Below are positions 12,424-24,200 of a DNA stretch of 64,000 nt, piece by piece (position 1 is the first letter of the stretch; the number at the start of each line of letters is the position of its first letter). The notes beneath the pieces are model-generated. The model was not told where the DNA came from. It searched no databases and worked only from the letters and a program-made list of their open reading frames with translations. This DNA comes from Anisakis pegreffii (lineage: Eukaryota; Nematoda; Chromadorea; Rhabditida; Anisakidae): positions 55,959 to 119,958 of the forward strand of contig JAPYMA010003016.1 in assembly GCA_035041965.1 (NCBI GenBank). The letters are read 5' to 3'. Position numbers and translations under genes: made by a program.

Positions 12424-12573
12424 TTTTAAGGTGCTCATATGCTTACTTCAAATTTTCACATACGAATATTTTTGAAATAATATTCAGTTCTGAAATAATT
12501 TTCAGTGTTGTTTAATCCTTCAGTTATTCACTTCTTCAGTTGGTTTCATTTCTTGACGCTTTAGTTTTTCTAT
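12424..12573 (+). repeat. Diverged direct repeat, copy 2 (downstream of ABCB7)
   Basis: Partner of 11640-11790, about 200 bp after the stop codon. The pair brackets the last coding exon, so the copies probably arose by a local duplication. Could also be two copies of an old dispersed element. Confidence 0.65.
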
Positions 12574-14559
12574 TTATATTAGTAGTGATGGTAACAGTCA
12601 TTAGTCATTATTACTTCGTCAATAATAACTATTGTAATTATGAGGATTATTATTTAATCTTTGTTTTTTAACACTATCATTATCACTATATTTGTTGAAG
12701 TCAAGCCGAGTTCATTTACTGGATTTTGGGTGCAGTGTCACTTATTTTTCTGTTGCGATGATCTTGATACCGAGCGCTCTTTGAAAATATTCTGTTATAA
12801 CTTTTTAGAGTTTGTGCGAAGCATTCCTGATTTTGACTGTTATCCGTTGAAGAAAATGTTATTATTTTTGATGCACGTTTCATCCTCGTGATACATTTTG
12901 AAAAATTTCATCCGTTTCATCACATTTTCAATATCCACTTATAGTGATAATCAGTCGTAGATGGTTTCCGTCAAATTGTTTCTTATCTTATGTTCCTAGA
13001 TCTCTGAATCTATGAATTGCGCAAATTTTATTCCGAAATGGCGATAGATACTGATTATTTGAAATTTATTTCTGATGTTTTATCATTTAGAATTTTAATA
13101 TTTACTGAGAAATTAACGATCAAGCATATGAATTGTAAAATAAATTGTTCTATCAAAGATTTTTATGTTCGATTGTCCTCGTGGAATCCGTTTTTCAAGT
13201 GCATAAAATGGAGCGACACTTGCTCATCATCACTTCGCTACTGTTAATATTGTTAAATTGTGTTCATCAATCTACTCATTACTTGTTATATTGATTCATC
13301 TGTTATTAGTTAGCATGTTTCGAATGCGAATATTCGATGATTCTGTGATGGAAGCTGATCGATCATATTCTCAGATTCATTTATTCGTTATTAGAAGATT
13401 TGTGTTGAATAAATTGAAATGAAAAGTGGAATGGTAATAAATATTAATATCGCAATGTTGTTGCTAGACTGACGATCACTTTATCAGAGATACTGGTGAG
13501 AGGCTGATACGTTCGACGTGAATTGAATGTATCGGTTGATCTTCCCCTTACAGCTGATCTATCTCGAGCTGTTTACCTGCATTATTTTGAGTGTTTCTCG
13601 AGATATTCAGTGACGAAATTGTGCGAATTCTGTTGGAAATTCACTCACAATAAATGACAGTTTTGGTTGGAGGAGAGATAAAATATCCATTTTCGTGATA
13701 TTAAGACTCAACGAGGCGGTGGGTAGGTTGAAAAGTAACAATTAAAGGAGTTAGGTGATTTAATAAAAAAATCAGCAAGTGATGCAGTTGATTAGCAATG
13801 GAGAGATTGGTGGGAAGATTGTTTGAGTGAGTTTTTGGAGCTTTTCGAAGCGAAGATTCGGCTCTATGAAGTGGTCGATTTTATTGATGGGATCGTTGGT
13901 TCATCTGAAATTGGAGGTAGAAATTAATCGTAACATGGTATTGTGAGTGCTTTGCTGTGTGCACAGATTGTGTTCGACATGAGAGACTGTGCGATACTTC
14001 GCATTGTTTCGGTTATAAAGTATTTATTCAGTGCGCCTATAGTTAAATGGGATTGCGTAAAAATATGGTAAAAATAAAATTCTGTTGAGGTGTTTGGTTG
14101 ATTGTTTACGATACGCAGTTGAAGCAAAAATGCCGTAAGACTTTGAATCAAAAGAGAATATTTTTCCAGTTTGAACCTATGTTGTTGATGGTGATCGTGC
14201 TCGTACCTATATATCAATTGTTTTATGATATTGTGATTGTTTCTGTTTTGTTTCATTTATTTGATGTGTATTTTTTGTCCTTACACAGTCAAACGATACG
14301 GTTTTGAATCTAAGTCTGTTTCGTGTTTTGCTTGAATATTCATCATACCTTTTGTTTCATTTTGTTTAGTTTTTTATTTTTCAAGTTCCACTTCTCAAAC
14401 TATTTTTTTGCAATATTCTTTTATTTGCTATGATTTTCGTTTCGTGATTTAGTATGTGTCGTGATCAGTTTTTGTTTATGTGATTGAGAATTTCTTTTCG
14501 ATAATTCAATGGAACGTTACAATTGAAGTGCGGTTTAATTCAGGTTGATATCGTTGAAC
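12574..14559. other. Intergenic sequence between ABCB7 and TMEM50
   Basis: AT-rich, no supported gene on either strand. Open frames at 13924-14256 (minus) and 14098-14307 (plus) overlap each other and have no coding signature. The end of this stretch should contain the TMEM50 promoter. Confidence 0.6.
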
Positions 14560-15468
14560 ATGTCGGGTTGTCTCGATCAGGTGAATTGTAATTGTGGGAT
14601 TGATTGGGAAGGGAAACGAAACGCTGTTGCTTCATGTGTTGCCTCTGTTTTGGTAAGTGTTGTAGAATATGAGACATTTTCTTTTATAAAATTCTGGCAT
14701 TTTTAAGAACGGAAAACTTTACAAACTCTCGAAATTTTCTTCCCTAACCGGAGAGTATTTGCCGATGATCTTTTCAGTTCTTCACTGGGTGGTGGTTAAT
14801 GATTGATACGGCTGCCATTTATACACCACTTAAGCAGTGGAACAATGTCTATATCATTGTTACGATTGCGGGTACGATAGCGATGTTCATGTAAGTTCGT
14901 ATTGTCAGCGGAGCGATTGTCTCTTTTATTTATCCATTTAGTTTGGCTTATTCTTTATCTCTGAATCGATCACTCGAATATGTTCGGCATTGTTGTGCTG
15001 TTGTTCACTGGTAGCTGGATGCAAAATTCAGGGTGAATGCAGTATCGAATAGTCAAGTTCGAGGTGAGTCGATGCAAGAGGGCTTGCTTGGCACGAAAGG
15101 TTTGTTGTTTCAACCCTAATTTCATTCGTTTTTCAGCTGAACTGTACTTCACTTTCTATAGAATATGTCAAAAATTAAGCAAATGAATGATGAATGAGTA
15201 ATTTTATGTGATGTTTTGATTGAATTGAAAAGCGGTTTGACTGAACCGTTCTTTTCAAATTGAAGGGTCACGATTGTGGTTGATGTGTGGTTTTGTGCTA
15301 TCGTTTGCATCGCTGGTTGCCGCAATATGGATAATGTTCTCAGATTACGTTCTGGTGGTTGGCGACCATCCTGTATGGCCTGGTGTGGCGCTCTTCGTAC
15401 ATAATTTCCTAATCTTTATCGCATCACTTGTCTATAAATTTGGACGTACTGAGGAACTTTGGGGTTAA
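14560..15468 (+). CDS. TMEM50: TMEM50-family four-pass membrane protein, 4 exons
   Basis: Exons 14560-14652, 14778-14890, 15032-15099, 15266-15468; phases join and give 158 aa, against 157-158 in vertebrate TMEM50A/B. Recognisable family landmarks in order: N-terminal MSG..CxxIDW.xKRN, FFTGWW.MID.AAIY in the first membrane segment, the VNAVSNSQVRGES loop, EGLLG.KGSRLWL, and the end FGRTEELWG. Four hydrophobic segments are visible. TMEM50 proteins reside in the ER/Golgi/endosomes; their biochemical role is poorly defined, with links to secretory traffic and calcium handling. The first exon is short and starts with the family's usual MSG, which fixes the start. Same strand as the ABC gene, 2.3 kb downstream, so no operon-like spacing. 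Confidence 0.95.
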
Positions 15469-16842
15469 AGGGAACAGGTTTTGGATTTAGTTACTGTGGG
15501 TTTTGATTTAAGAGTCCGTCCGAAAAGTCGGTGACATGTGATGAAGGATGTGTATATAATGTTATCGTTTATAATCTGTTTGCATAAGTGTATGGGAAAT
15601 GAAAAAATGAAATGAACATGGTAAACTATGAAATTCATTTAGTGTATGACTTCAGAAATTCAACTTATTGGATTTTTTGTTCGACCACTTCAGTTATGAA
15701 TTAATTGCGTGATCTCGAAATATCAGTGTTATCGTGTGCAAAATATTTCCTTCCCTCTCATATAATCTTTTTATTCCACGTATTTATGTGAGCTTCTCAG
15801 TTCGGTTGCCATTTTTCATTTGCAATTTGATGAATTATTTTTCTGTAATCTAATCATCAATTGAACCCATATTATATTCGTTTATTCGTTTTGCTTACGA
15901 ATATATGCGCTCTCCGCAGCAGGTTGTTCATTGATAAGGAGTTCTAATTTCATTTCATCTCATCACTTTCTATCACTTATTCATTTTGTTTTATTTTATT
16001 AATTTATTTTCTTGCAACATCGTTTTCGTAATTTTGATTTTTCATATCCAAATTTGAGTTGCGTTTAGAAAAGGGCTTGTTATTGTGAGTGGATGTGTCT
16101 CGCTTAAGGGCTGACAGTACAGCCGACAACAAGGTTAGGATGAGTCGTATGGTGTTACTGATTGGTATCAATATGTTTCTGCCTTTATCTTTTGCAGTCC
16201 CGCAATGATATGTGATTGCTTTTGCTTCATCTCACTTGTATCATGTAACGGCTTCATTTTGATGCTTGCATCGCACAGTATGGCCAGTCCATTGAGGTGT
16301 TGAATCTCTTGTAACGGTTGCGTCTTCGTTACTGTAATTAATGAATACTCTATTGTATTTGCTGAAATTTTTACTGTAATCTATGCTGAATGATTGGCTT
16401 CATTGTGATCGAATATAAGTCCGCATGTGATCGAACTCGTGCTATGTGTTGTTTTCCTGCTTATTTATACACTCTTTGCTGGCCATATTATATAAGTGAG
16501 TTATTGCAGTCTATGTGTTATAATGCTGAAATGGAAGAAAACCTTAAGATTTTCTCAAGAAATTTTCATCTTCTGTCCAAATTTTTGTCGTTCTCTTTTT
16601 CTGGTGGATGTGGTGGTGTTCATTTGTATTCTGTCTTCTTCATACAATACGATTACATTGTAAGTGATTGCGCTGAAGTTATTCTTCTTGTTTACTCAGT
16701 CGTGGCTGTTTTGGATAGTTTCATTCGTTCATTCAATTGTTGTGTACGTCTCTACGAAAAAAACAATCGCATTTGCATTTCAATTCGATGTGAAAGTTTC
16801 GAAAATTTTGTAATTTCGCTAAAATAAATGAAATGGACGCAT
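15469..16842. other. Convergent intergenic region
   Basis: Lies between the plus-strand TMEM50 stop and the minus-strand SH2-like gene stop, so it holds both 3' UTRs. A 145-codon open frame at 16390-16827 (plus) has no recognisable domain and a T-rich composition like its surroundings; it is not called as a gene. Confidence 0.6.
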
Positions 16843-19800
16843 TCAAAACGATTGCATCGATGAATAACAGGAACAATTCTCGGACTCTGAACCATTGTCC
16901 AAAAAATCGTACAAACTCTCGCTGGTGCTCTCACTGTCCTCACTGCTGTTATCATTGGCGTTATCATTCCAAATCGGAAGCACTTCGATTTGATTGGTTT
17001 TTGCGTTGATATACGAATATGTTCGATAGTAATCGATTAGCGCGGCGAGCGATTGAAAATCTGGCATTTCGCTGGCGGTTTTCGACGGAATTCTGGTGTT
17101 GGTGAACGCAATGCTCCACCGACCGAATTCTTTACGAAGCGGAAATTCGTAGAGCTGAAATTTCTTTTTTCTCTCCTCATGAAGAACATTTGAGACTGTA
17201 AATTATTTATGAATTTTCTTAATAAGTGCGATTCATTCGGTACAGAGCCTTTTTTGTTTGATAAGCGTTGATCTGTTGGTCAATTCGATGAATCGTAGTG
17301 TAGTTTAGAACAACTGCTTCATTCCAATTTTCGTTCACGTCGCATTATTTTGAGTAACTGTGCTACAGAGACCAGCTTTTGAATACATCCAAGTGGAAGT
17401 CACCGTTGCAGAAAAAGTAGAATTTGTGCGAAAAAACTTTCTTGCACCAAAATTAAAAGATAAACAGAGTATGAATGACAAGTTCTTGGTGTTTGATGGC
17501 GAAGTTCTCTTGGTTTTTTTTCCTTCACAGTAAGATTAAGATAGTGACTGGCAAAGATTGACCAATGTTCATGTAAGTCAACTGAGCTAGCAAATAATAA
17601 CGAAGCACACTTACAGTACCATCGGTAGTTCGATAAGCCAGTGTGAGTGGTATCTGGAGTGGCAATTGAAAGGAGTCGCTCGACGACGATGAAACATTTG
17701 TTATGGGATAGAATATGACAAATTCGTTGGCCTGTAACATCGATGCCACAAACGATCGTGTTTTCGGGCCGAGATAGTGTTGACTGAAATGAAATGTTTG
17801 TATGGCAGTGTTCTTTCATAGTGTCATATGAGCACACTGTTCACTAAATTAACGTGTGCTTGGATCATTGTGTGACATACCATCCACCATATCAGGGTTT
17901 CTCAACCGGGGATGCGAAATGGCATGCCAAGGGGTGCAAGACAGGATGGGGTGAGAGGGGGAGCGGAATAAGGTCTTATTTGTCATACAGTAAAATAGGC
18001 GAGCACATGCTTATATTAAGATCATATTGAGATCATTAAGATCATAAAGCTTATATTAAGATCATTGAGATCGTAGATCATAATGAGACTTTTAAAATAT
18101 TTCCTTCGGTCGAGTTTCATCCTTGAATGAACTATTGTTGCAGGGGGGTGCGAGTGCATCTTAAAGTTTTCGAGGTGCCAACGGTAAAAAAAGGTTAAGA
18201 ACCACTGATTGATATGTATCATTTCTTAATTCTTCCTTAACATTTAGCATACAGAATTTTGTAACGATCATATACGCCACTCGCTTATTGTGCAATGATA
18301 TGCGGTATGGTAGTAGCTAATGGGACTTTTTAAAGCACAGAATTATTTCCAAAGCCATGAAGCAAGAAAGATGAATGCAAATGATTGTATTCATTCATAG
18401 TAAATTTTTGAGAGATAGCGATTTGTTTTTAGTACTAAATTTTAAAAGCTGTTCATGGTTATGATGTTTTACGATGTTCGTATAGACACATTTGATCAGT
18501 TAGTCCAATTCAAACGTATTCAAATTAAATTCCGTTTGAAGTTGATTTGTTTCGAAAAAAGAGTACCGATATTTTGAAGTTCGATAAGTTTGTGTTGAAG
18601 ACGTTGTCGAGTTTGGCTGCAAAACTGATCACATATTAATGGTTTTTTTGACATTCATTGCCGTGCGACATACATCAGATTTGTGGTAAAACGAGGAACT
18701 GAGGCACAGAATTGTTGTGTTAGCATGAAATTGACAGTAAGCTCAAGCAAAAACTTGAGCTCAACCTCGACCCTGTATCATCTGCCTCCATATTTGACAA
18801 TCTTTACAGAAGCATTCATGCTAACACATACTTTGAGTTATCGTAATGGTTGTTTCTTACCGTAACACTCTTTACATTGTCTTCGTTTTCCGATTGTTCA
18901 TTCTTGTTGTTGTTATTATTGTTATTTTTGTTCCAGTTATTAATATTATCATTATTATTGTTATTGTTGTTGTTGTTATGCCAACGTTCTTTGCGTGCCA
19001 TATACTCCTTCATCGAGTAATAGCCTTGTTTGGGCCGATGAGGCCATTCTATGCCGAGATGGTCGTTCACCTTGGAATTGTTTCATAACAATTTGAGGTT
19101 AGTGATACTGTTTGCGTGATGATTTCTGTTGCTTTTTCGGAAACTTTTTTAAGATGCTGCATGCATTGATTGAGTTTTACCGATAACATTCATTCCATCT
19201 TAATATGACACCAAAACCGTTAGAATAAAGTATTATAGTGCATTCAACTTTAGCTGAAACATCCCATATTAGAGTGGAGGATCGCAGTATGCGAATTCAC
19301 CATTGCTTTTGAATTCGAACATGATTCTACACCTACTTGTTTGTATACTGATAATGATATATTGATTGAGAAGTTTTCGTTCAAGATTTTCACAAGTTTG
19401 CTACTTCGTTGATTCTTAAAATTAGTAATCATTCAGACTTACGAGACGACCGCTCTTTGTCTCTCGTACTGAATAACTTGGCGGCGATATGGTGGATTTT
19501 GATCTAGAAAAGTGTTCATTCGTTGAGAACAACTTAATTAAATCTAAATTCATCACTGATTCCTGTTTCAATAAATTTTTACAGTTGCCAAAAACCTCAA
19601 AAAATGCCCTTATTAAGGCTGGACCACCAAAAAAAATCAATTGATGATTCTGATACGGTGAATCTTGCTGGTGATCTTGATACGATACTGTATGCAAATC
19701 GACGGTAACACTGTGCTGTAACGTGAACAAATGTGTAAAAGTGTTCTCTATAAGTTATGAACTAATCATTTGACTGGTGTCCATGGAACCATAATGCTGA

Positions 19801-19977
19801 TAATGAGTGCATGAAATTAACCACTAACATGACTTGCTCTCGAGATGGCAACGAAATGATCATTTGTGAACAACTTGAACATGACGAGTCATCGTTTGAA
19901 CTTGTTACTGAGTCGGATGATGACCAACTCGAGGCAAAACCGTCTTCTGACATAATACTTTCCACGAATAATTGCAT
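16843..19977 (-). CDS. SH2-like domain protein with poly-Asn and acidic Ser-rich regions (model incomplete)
   Basis: Minus-strand exons, in order: 19977-19825, 19715-19443, 19070-18861, [missing piece], 17783-17615, 17154-16843. The first three join in phase 0; the fourth starts with one base of a split codon, so a short exon is missing within 18860-17784. The last two exons join cleanly in phase 0 and read like an SH2 fold: QHYLG..TRSFVASML, NEFVIFYPI, LTLAYRTTDGTLYEFPLRK, WSIAFTNT, FQSLAALIDYY. The position of the phosphotyrosine-binding Arg in the usual FLVR motif reads FVIF-Tyr, so it appears lost. Exon 1 is Ser/Asp-rich, exon 3 has a long Asn run (AAC/AAT repeats), and the C-terminus is Ser/Glu-rich. 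Known SH2 proteins act in tyrosine-kinase signalling; function here is inferred only from this resemblance. The start is the first ATG after an in-frame TAG. Confidence 0.6.
17893..18207. mobile_element. hAT-type MITE inside an intron of the SH2-like gene
   Basis: About 315 bp with imperfect 15-bp terminal inverted repeats: CAGGGTTTCTCAACC at the left and the complement of CAGTGGTTCTTAACC at the right. The CAG-GGTTCT(C/T)AACC terminus is typical of Charlie/hAT-like DNA transposons. The inside has G-rich and A-rich flanks and a short ATCAT/AAGATCAT repeat, with no transposase frame, so it is a non-autonomous relic. The expected 8-bp target duplication is only weakly visible (shared ATAT). Confidence 0.75.
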
Positions 19978-20055
19978 CTCATTTGTTACGAGGCAAACGA
20001 TTTTGCTCTAATTTTGAATGTAATGATGACCGTGAGAAAATTTTCATGTACGTTC

Positions 20056-20080
20056 AATAAATAAATAAATAAATAAATAA
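20056..20080. repeat. (AATA)n microsatellite
   Basis: About six tandem AATA/AAAT units just upstream of the SH2-like gene start. No other feature was supported in 19978-21245 apart from a segment near 20860-20905 that resembles 22440-22490 in the next gene. Confidence 0.8.
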
Positions 20081-21245
20081 GAATGGAAGCTTATAAAATC
20101 ATACTAAAATGCGTACATCCATAGTATTTAATATTAATTTATTTATCATAAATCCCAGAGAATTCGACTTGAGTCATTCTCCGACTTCAGTCACCTCTTC
20201 TGCAACCAATTACCGACGTAAGGAAAGGTGTGCCTGCTTTGAAATGAAATTGTTGAGAGTATCTCAGCTCATTGTCCACTCCTCGATATGTATATAAGGG
20301 TATTTGATCGATTTGATCGATCTGTATGGTTGGATTTATCTGTCTGTTTCATTTTTCGCGAGAAAAAAAAACGGTCACATTTCGAGTCCTGAAAACCCAG
20401 AGTTTAACTCAAAAACTTTCGGAACCTACAAAATACATATGCGTACACAGCCGAATGCCGTTCATTTTGAGCAACAAATGAAAATTTCTAAAGTTTTTTA
20501 AAATGAGTTTTCACATAGAATTCCGCCGTATATATTCCAGTTGTGTGGAGTGTTTCGATTTAGAATTTGTGACAGAACCATTGCGAGATGACGTCGTCGG
20601 AAACGTACACAAACCGAAGTGTCAGTGAATGTTTTTGTATTGTATTATACCGATCATTTGTGTACATCAGCCTATCCAAGCATGTCATTCTCATGCCTTA
20701 TTTAGTTTAGGTATTCAGTCAGGAAAAGGATGAAAGTTTCCTATTTGTGATCACGGTAGAACAATAATATACTACGTGCCAGTAAACAAGTGGTATAACT
20801 TCGAAAGGAGTTGTTTTGTTCACTGAATAAATAACTAAATAAATCACTATACTGTCATAGGTATTCGTACAAAATCTATCACTGTACAGATGAGAGATTC
20901 AATTCCACAATCCCAATCCGAGCGAACATGTTGCCGAGGATTATATCACTTTATTCAACAATCTGCTTAAACGGCATCAATGGCATCAAAAATATTCAAC
21001 AACATCAAGCGACATTGAAGCCATAACGCGAAATAATCTGTTTACGGATAATTGTTAAATAATCCGTTTACGAAATAATCAAGCGACATTGTTAACCATA
21101 ATATTAACACCGATAGCAATGTTGAATACAGTTGCATTAATACACAATACCAATACGAGAACGATGAAGAAAATTTTGGTGTAGCTGATCACAAAAATTT
21201 TGAAAAAGTTTATTCATTGACACAAACGTATGCTCGTTGGTCGTG

Positions 21246-24200
21246 ATGTGGTGGTGCTTCACACTCTCAGTTGTTGCTCTTCATTCATTAATCGGTAACT
21301 ATCAGAATTCATTGTTTTACTTCGATCCATGTATATCAACTAGTGATAATTGCTGTCAACTGAGATGGATGCCATTCTGGGGATCTGAATTGAGTCACTG
21401 ACAATCATTGCATGGAGACTTGTTTCAATACTAAATCTACTGAGGAAACTGAGAAAATTTATCACAGAGATGTTTTTACCATTCGGATGGTCACTCAAAT
21501 TTCTGCAGCATAATTGATTCCATTGAGCACTTCATGTTCGACTATTCGCTGTTTTCAGGACCTTCAACAACTGTGACAGCAACGACCCGTCGAGGTAATG
21601 CAGTACCAAGATGTGACATTACTCCTTTTATTTGCGTTTGTTCCATTTTTCATTTTCTGTCAACAGAATTACAGAAAATGTTTACGACGGATTCAAAGTG
21701 ATTTTCAGAGTCTTCTCAAGTAGTTGGTTGTGAACAGGAATTCTGTAACTGAATCCTAAGATTCAATTAAAAATTTTCTCACCTAACCAGATTTGCGTTG
21801 TTTTTCAACGGCGGACGCGACGAATTAAGATCACACGGAAATGTTTGATCAAAGAATAGTTGAGTTGAGAAAACTAACTACGAAATCTGTAAAACTATCC
21901 TTCACCTTTCGCTATTTTCAGATCTTACAACAACAATTGCAGCAACTACGACTGGTGGAAGATTCAATCGACCCACCAGTAACATATCCCATTATCCATT
22001 TCAATGTTCCATTAATAATGAAAGTAGTTCTCACAGGATGAAAATCTGAAGATTGATAAGAGCAATTGAAAGCGTTAATAGTTCATTGCAATTGCACTTT
22101 TCAAGGGCGCTCCTCAGGACTATCGACTGTGTGCACAAGACTGCTTCTGGAGCATGCGCACGGAAATGTGTTTTGAGTTCAAATAGTTCACAAAAATGAA
22201 ATAGGGATGTGTTTATCACGCAGCTGGTGCAAACTTCAATAGATATGTTCGACAGCTTTGACATACTAAGATTCTATCAACGACACCGAGAGCTGGCGAA
22301 GGAATTTGTTTCCAGCACTGCATTTTTTGTTGTGCAAACCTTTTAATGTTGGAATAACGCTTAGAAACTTTTTGAAAGTTGCCGTTGCCCGAAGCACATT
22401 ACTTACTAAGTTCATCATTCTCATATGATTGATATTCTATGATGCCATAGATATTCCTGCAAAATCTATCGCTTTACAGAAAAGTGATGTTGTTGAGTGA
22501 CTATTCACTTCCTGAATCGCAATAAAACGAGAATATTTTGTTGATGACTATGTCAGTTCGTTCATAAATTCATAAATCCACTGTTCACAAGTGCTCAAGA
22601 TAACGCACTATGCATATGTGATAAATCCCTTCATTTACGCTCCATTTCTCACTTTATAGCCGTGATACCCCTTCCCTTGAGACAAGAACCTGCATGATAA
22701 CAGCAGAATTTAGATTTGAATTGTTGGGAATTTTCCAGATCGATACTGTCTTCGGTTGATGCAAGAAACGTGTAAGAGTGGATGTCACTCGTCTGTCGCA
22801 TCAGACCCGTGTATGCCCAATAACCAATGTCAACAGATTTACAGAAGCTGTTTACGACGGATTCAAGGTGATTTTCAGTGTCTTTTCAAGTAGTTGGTAG
22901 TGAACAGGAATTCTGCAACTGGATCTTAAGATTCAATTAAAAATTATTTCATCTAACGGGATTGGCGTTGTTTTTCAACGCTGGACGTCACGAATTAAGA
23001 TCACACAGAAATGTTTGATCAAAGAATAGTTGAGTTGAGAAAACTAACTACGAAATCTGTAAAACTATCCTTCACCTTTCGCTATTTTCAGATCCTACAA
23101 CAACAATTGCAGCAACTATGACTGGTGGAAGATTCAATCGACCCACCAGTAACATATCCCATTATCCATTTCAATGTTCCATTAATAATGAAAGTAGTTC
23201 TCACTTCTGAATATTAATAGGAGCAATTGAAAGCGTTCATAGTTCATTGCAATCACACTTTTCAAAGGTGTTCCTCAGAACAATCGACTGTGTGCACAAG
23301 ACTGCTTCTGGAGCAAGCGCACGGAAATGTGTTTTGAGTTCAAATAGTTCACAAATGAAATAGGGATGTGTTTATCACGCAGCTGATGCAAACTTCAATA
23401 GATATGTTCGACAGCTTTGACATACTAATAGTAAGATTCTATCAACAACACCGAGAGCTGGCGAAGGAATTTGTTTCCGGAATTCGTTTCTGAACTTTCC
23501 AGGTCGATACTGTCTTCGGTTGATGCAAGAAACGTGTAAGAGTGGATGTCACTCGTCTGTCGCATCAGACCCGTGTATACCCAAAAACCAATGTCAACAG
23601 ATTTACAGAAGCTGTTTACGACGGATTCAAGGTGATTTTCAGTGTCTTTTCAAGTAGTTGGTAGTGAACAGGAATTCTGCAACTGGATCTTAAGATTCAA
23701 TTAAAAATTATTTCATCTAACCGGATTGGCGTTGTTTTTCAACGCTGGACGTCACGAATTAAGATCACACAGAAATGTTTGATCAAAGAATAGTTGAGTT
23801 GAGAAAACTAACCACGAGATCCGTAAAACTATCCTTCACCTTTCGCTATTTTCAGATCCTACAACAACAATTGCAGATCCTACAACAACAATTGCAGATC
23901 CTACAACAACAATTGCAGATCCTACAACAACAATTGTAGATCCTACAACAACAATTGCAGATCCTACAACAACAATTGCAGCAACTATGACTGGTAGAAG
24001 ATACACTCGACCCACCAGTAACATATTCCATCATCCATTTCAATGTTCCATTAATAATGAAAGTAGTTCTCACTTCTGAATATTAATAGGAGCAATTGAA
24101 AGCGTTCATAGTTCATTGCAATCACACTTTTCAAAGGCGTTCCTCAGAACAATCGACTGTGTGCACAAGACTGCTTCTGGAGCATGCGCACGGAAATGTG

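Noticed and set aside
16390..16827. 145-codon plus-strand frame
   Set aside because: T-rich composition like the surroundings, no domain, and placed in the 3' flank of two convergent genes.
17400..17837. 145-codon minus-strand frame over the SH2-like exon
   Set aside because: It runs through the GTAAGT donor at 17614 into intron sequence; the alternative frame gives the SH2-like pattern and a clean phase-0 join.
22031..22264. Minus-strand frame MSKLSNISIEVC, repeated at 24106-24294
   Set aside because: It lies in duplicated introns; its conservation is explained by recent duplication, and the middle copy is broken by indels.
23836..24073. Minus-strand VVVGSAI and CNCCCRI repeat frames
   Set aside because: Antisense shadows of the 21-bp coding minisatellite; the plus-strand frame joins phase-matched exons.
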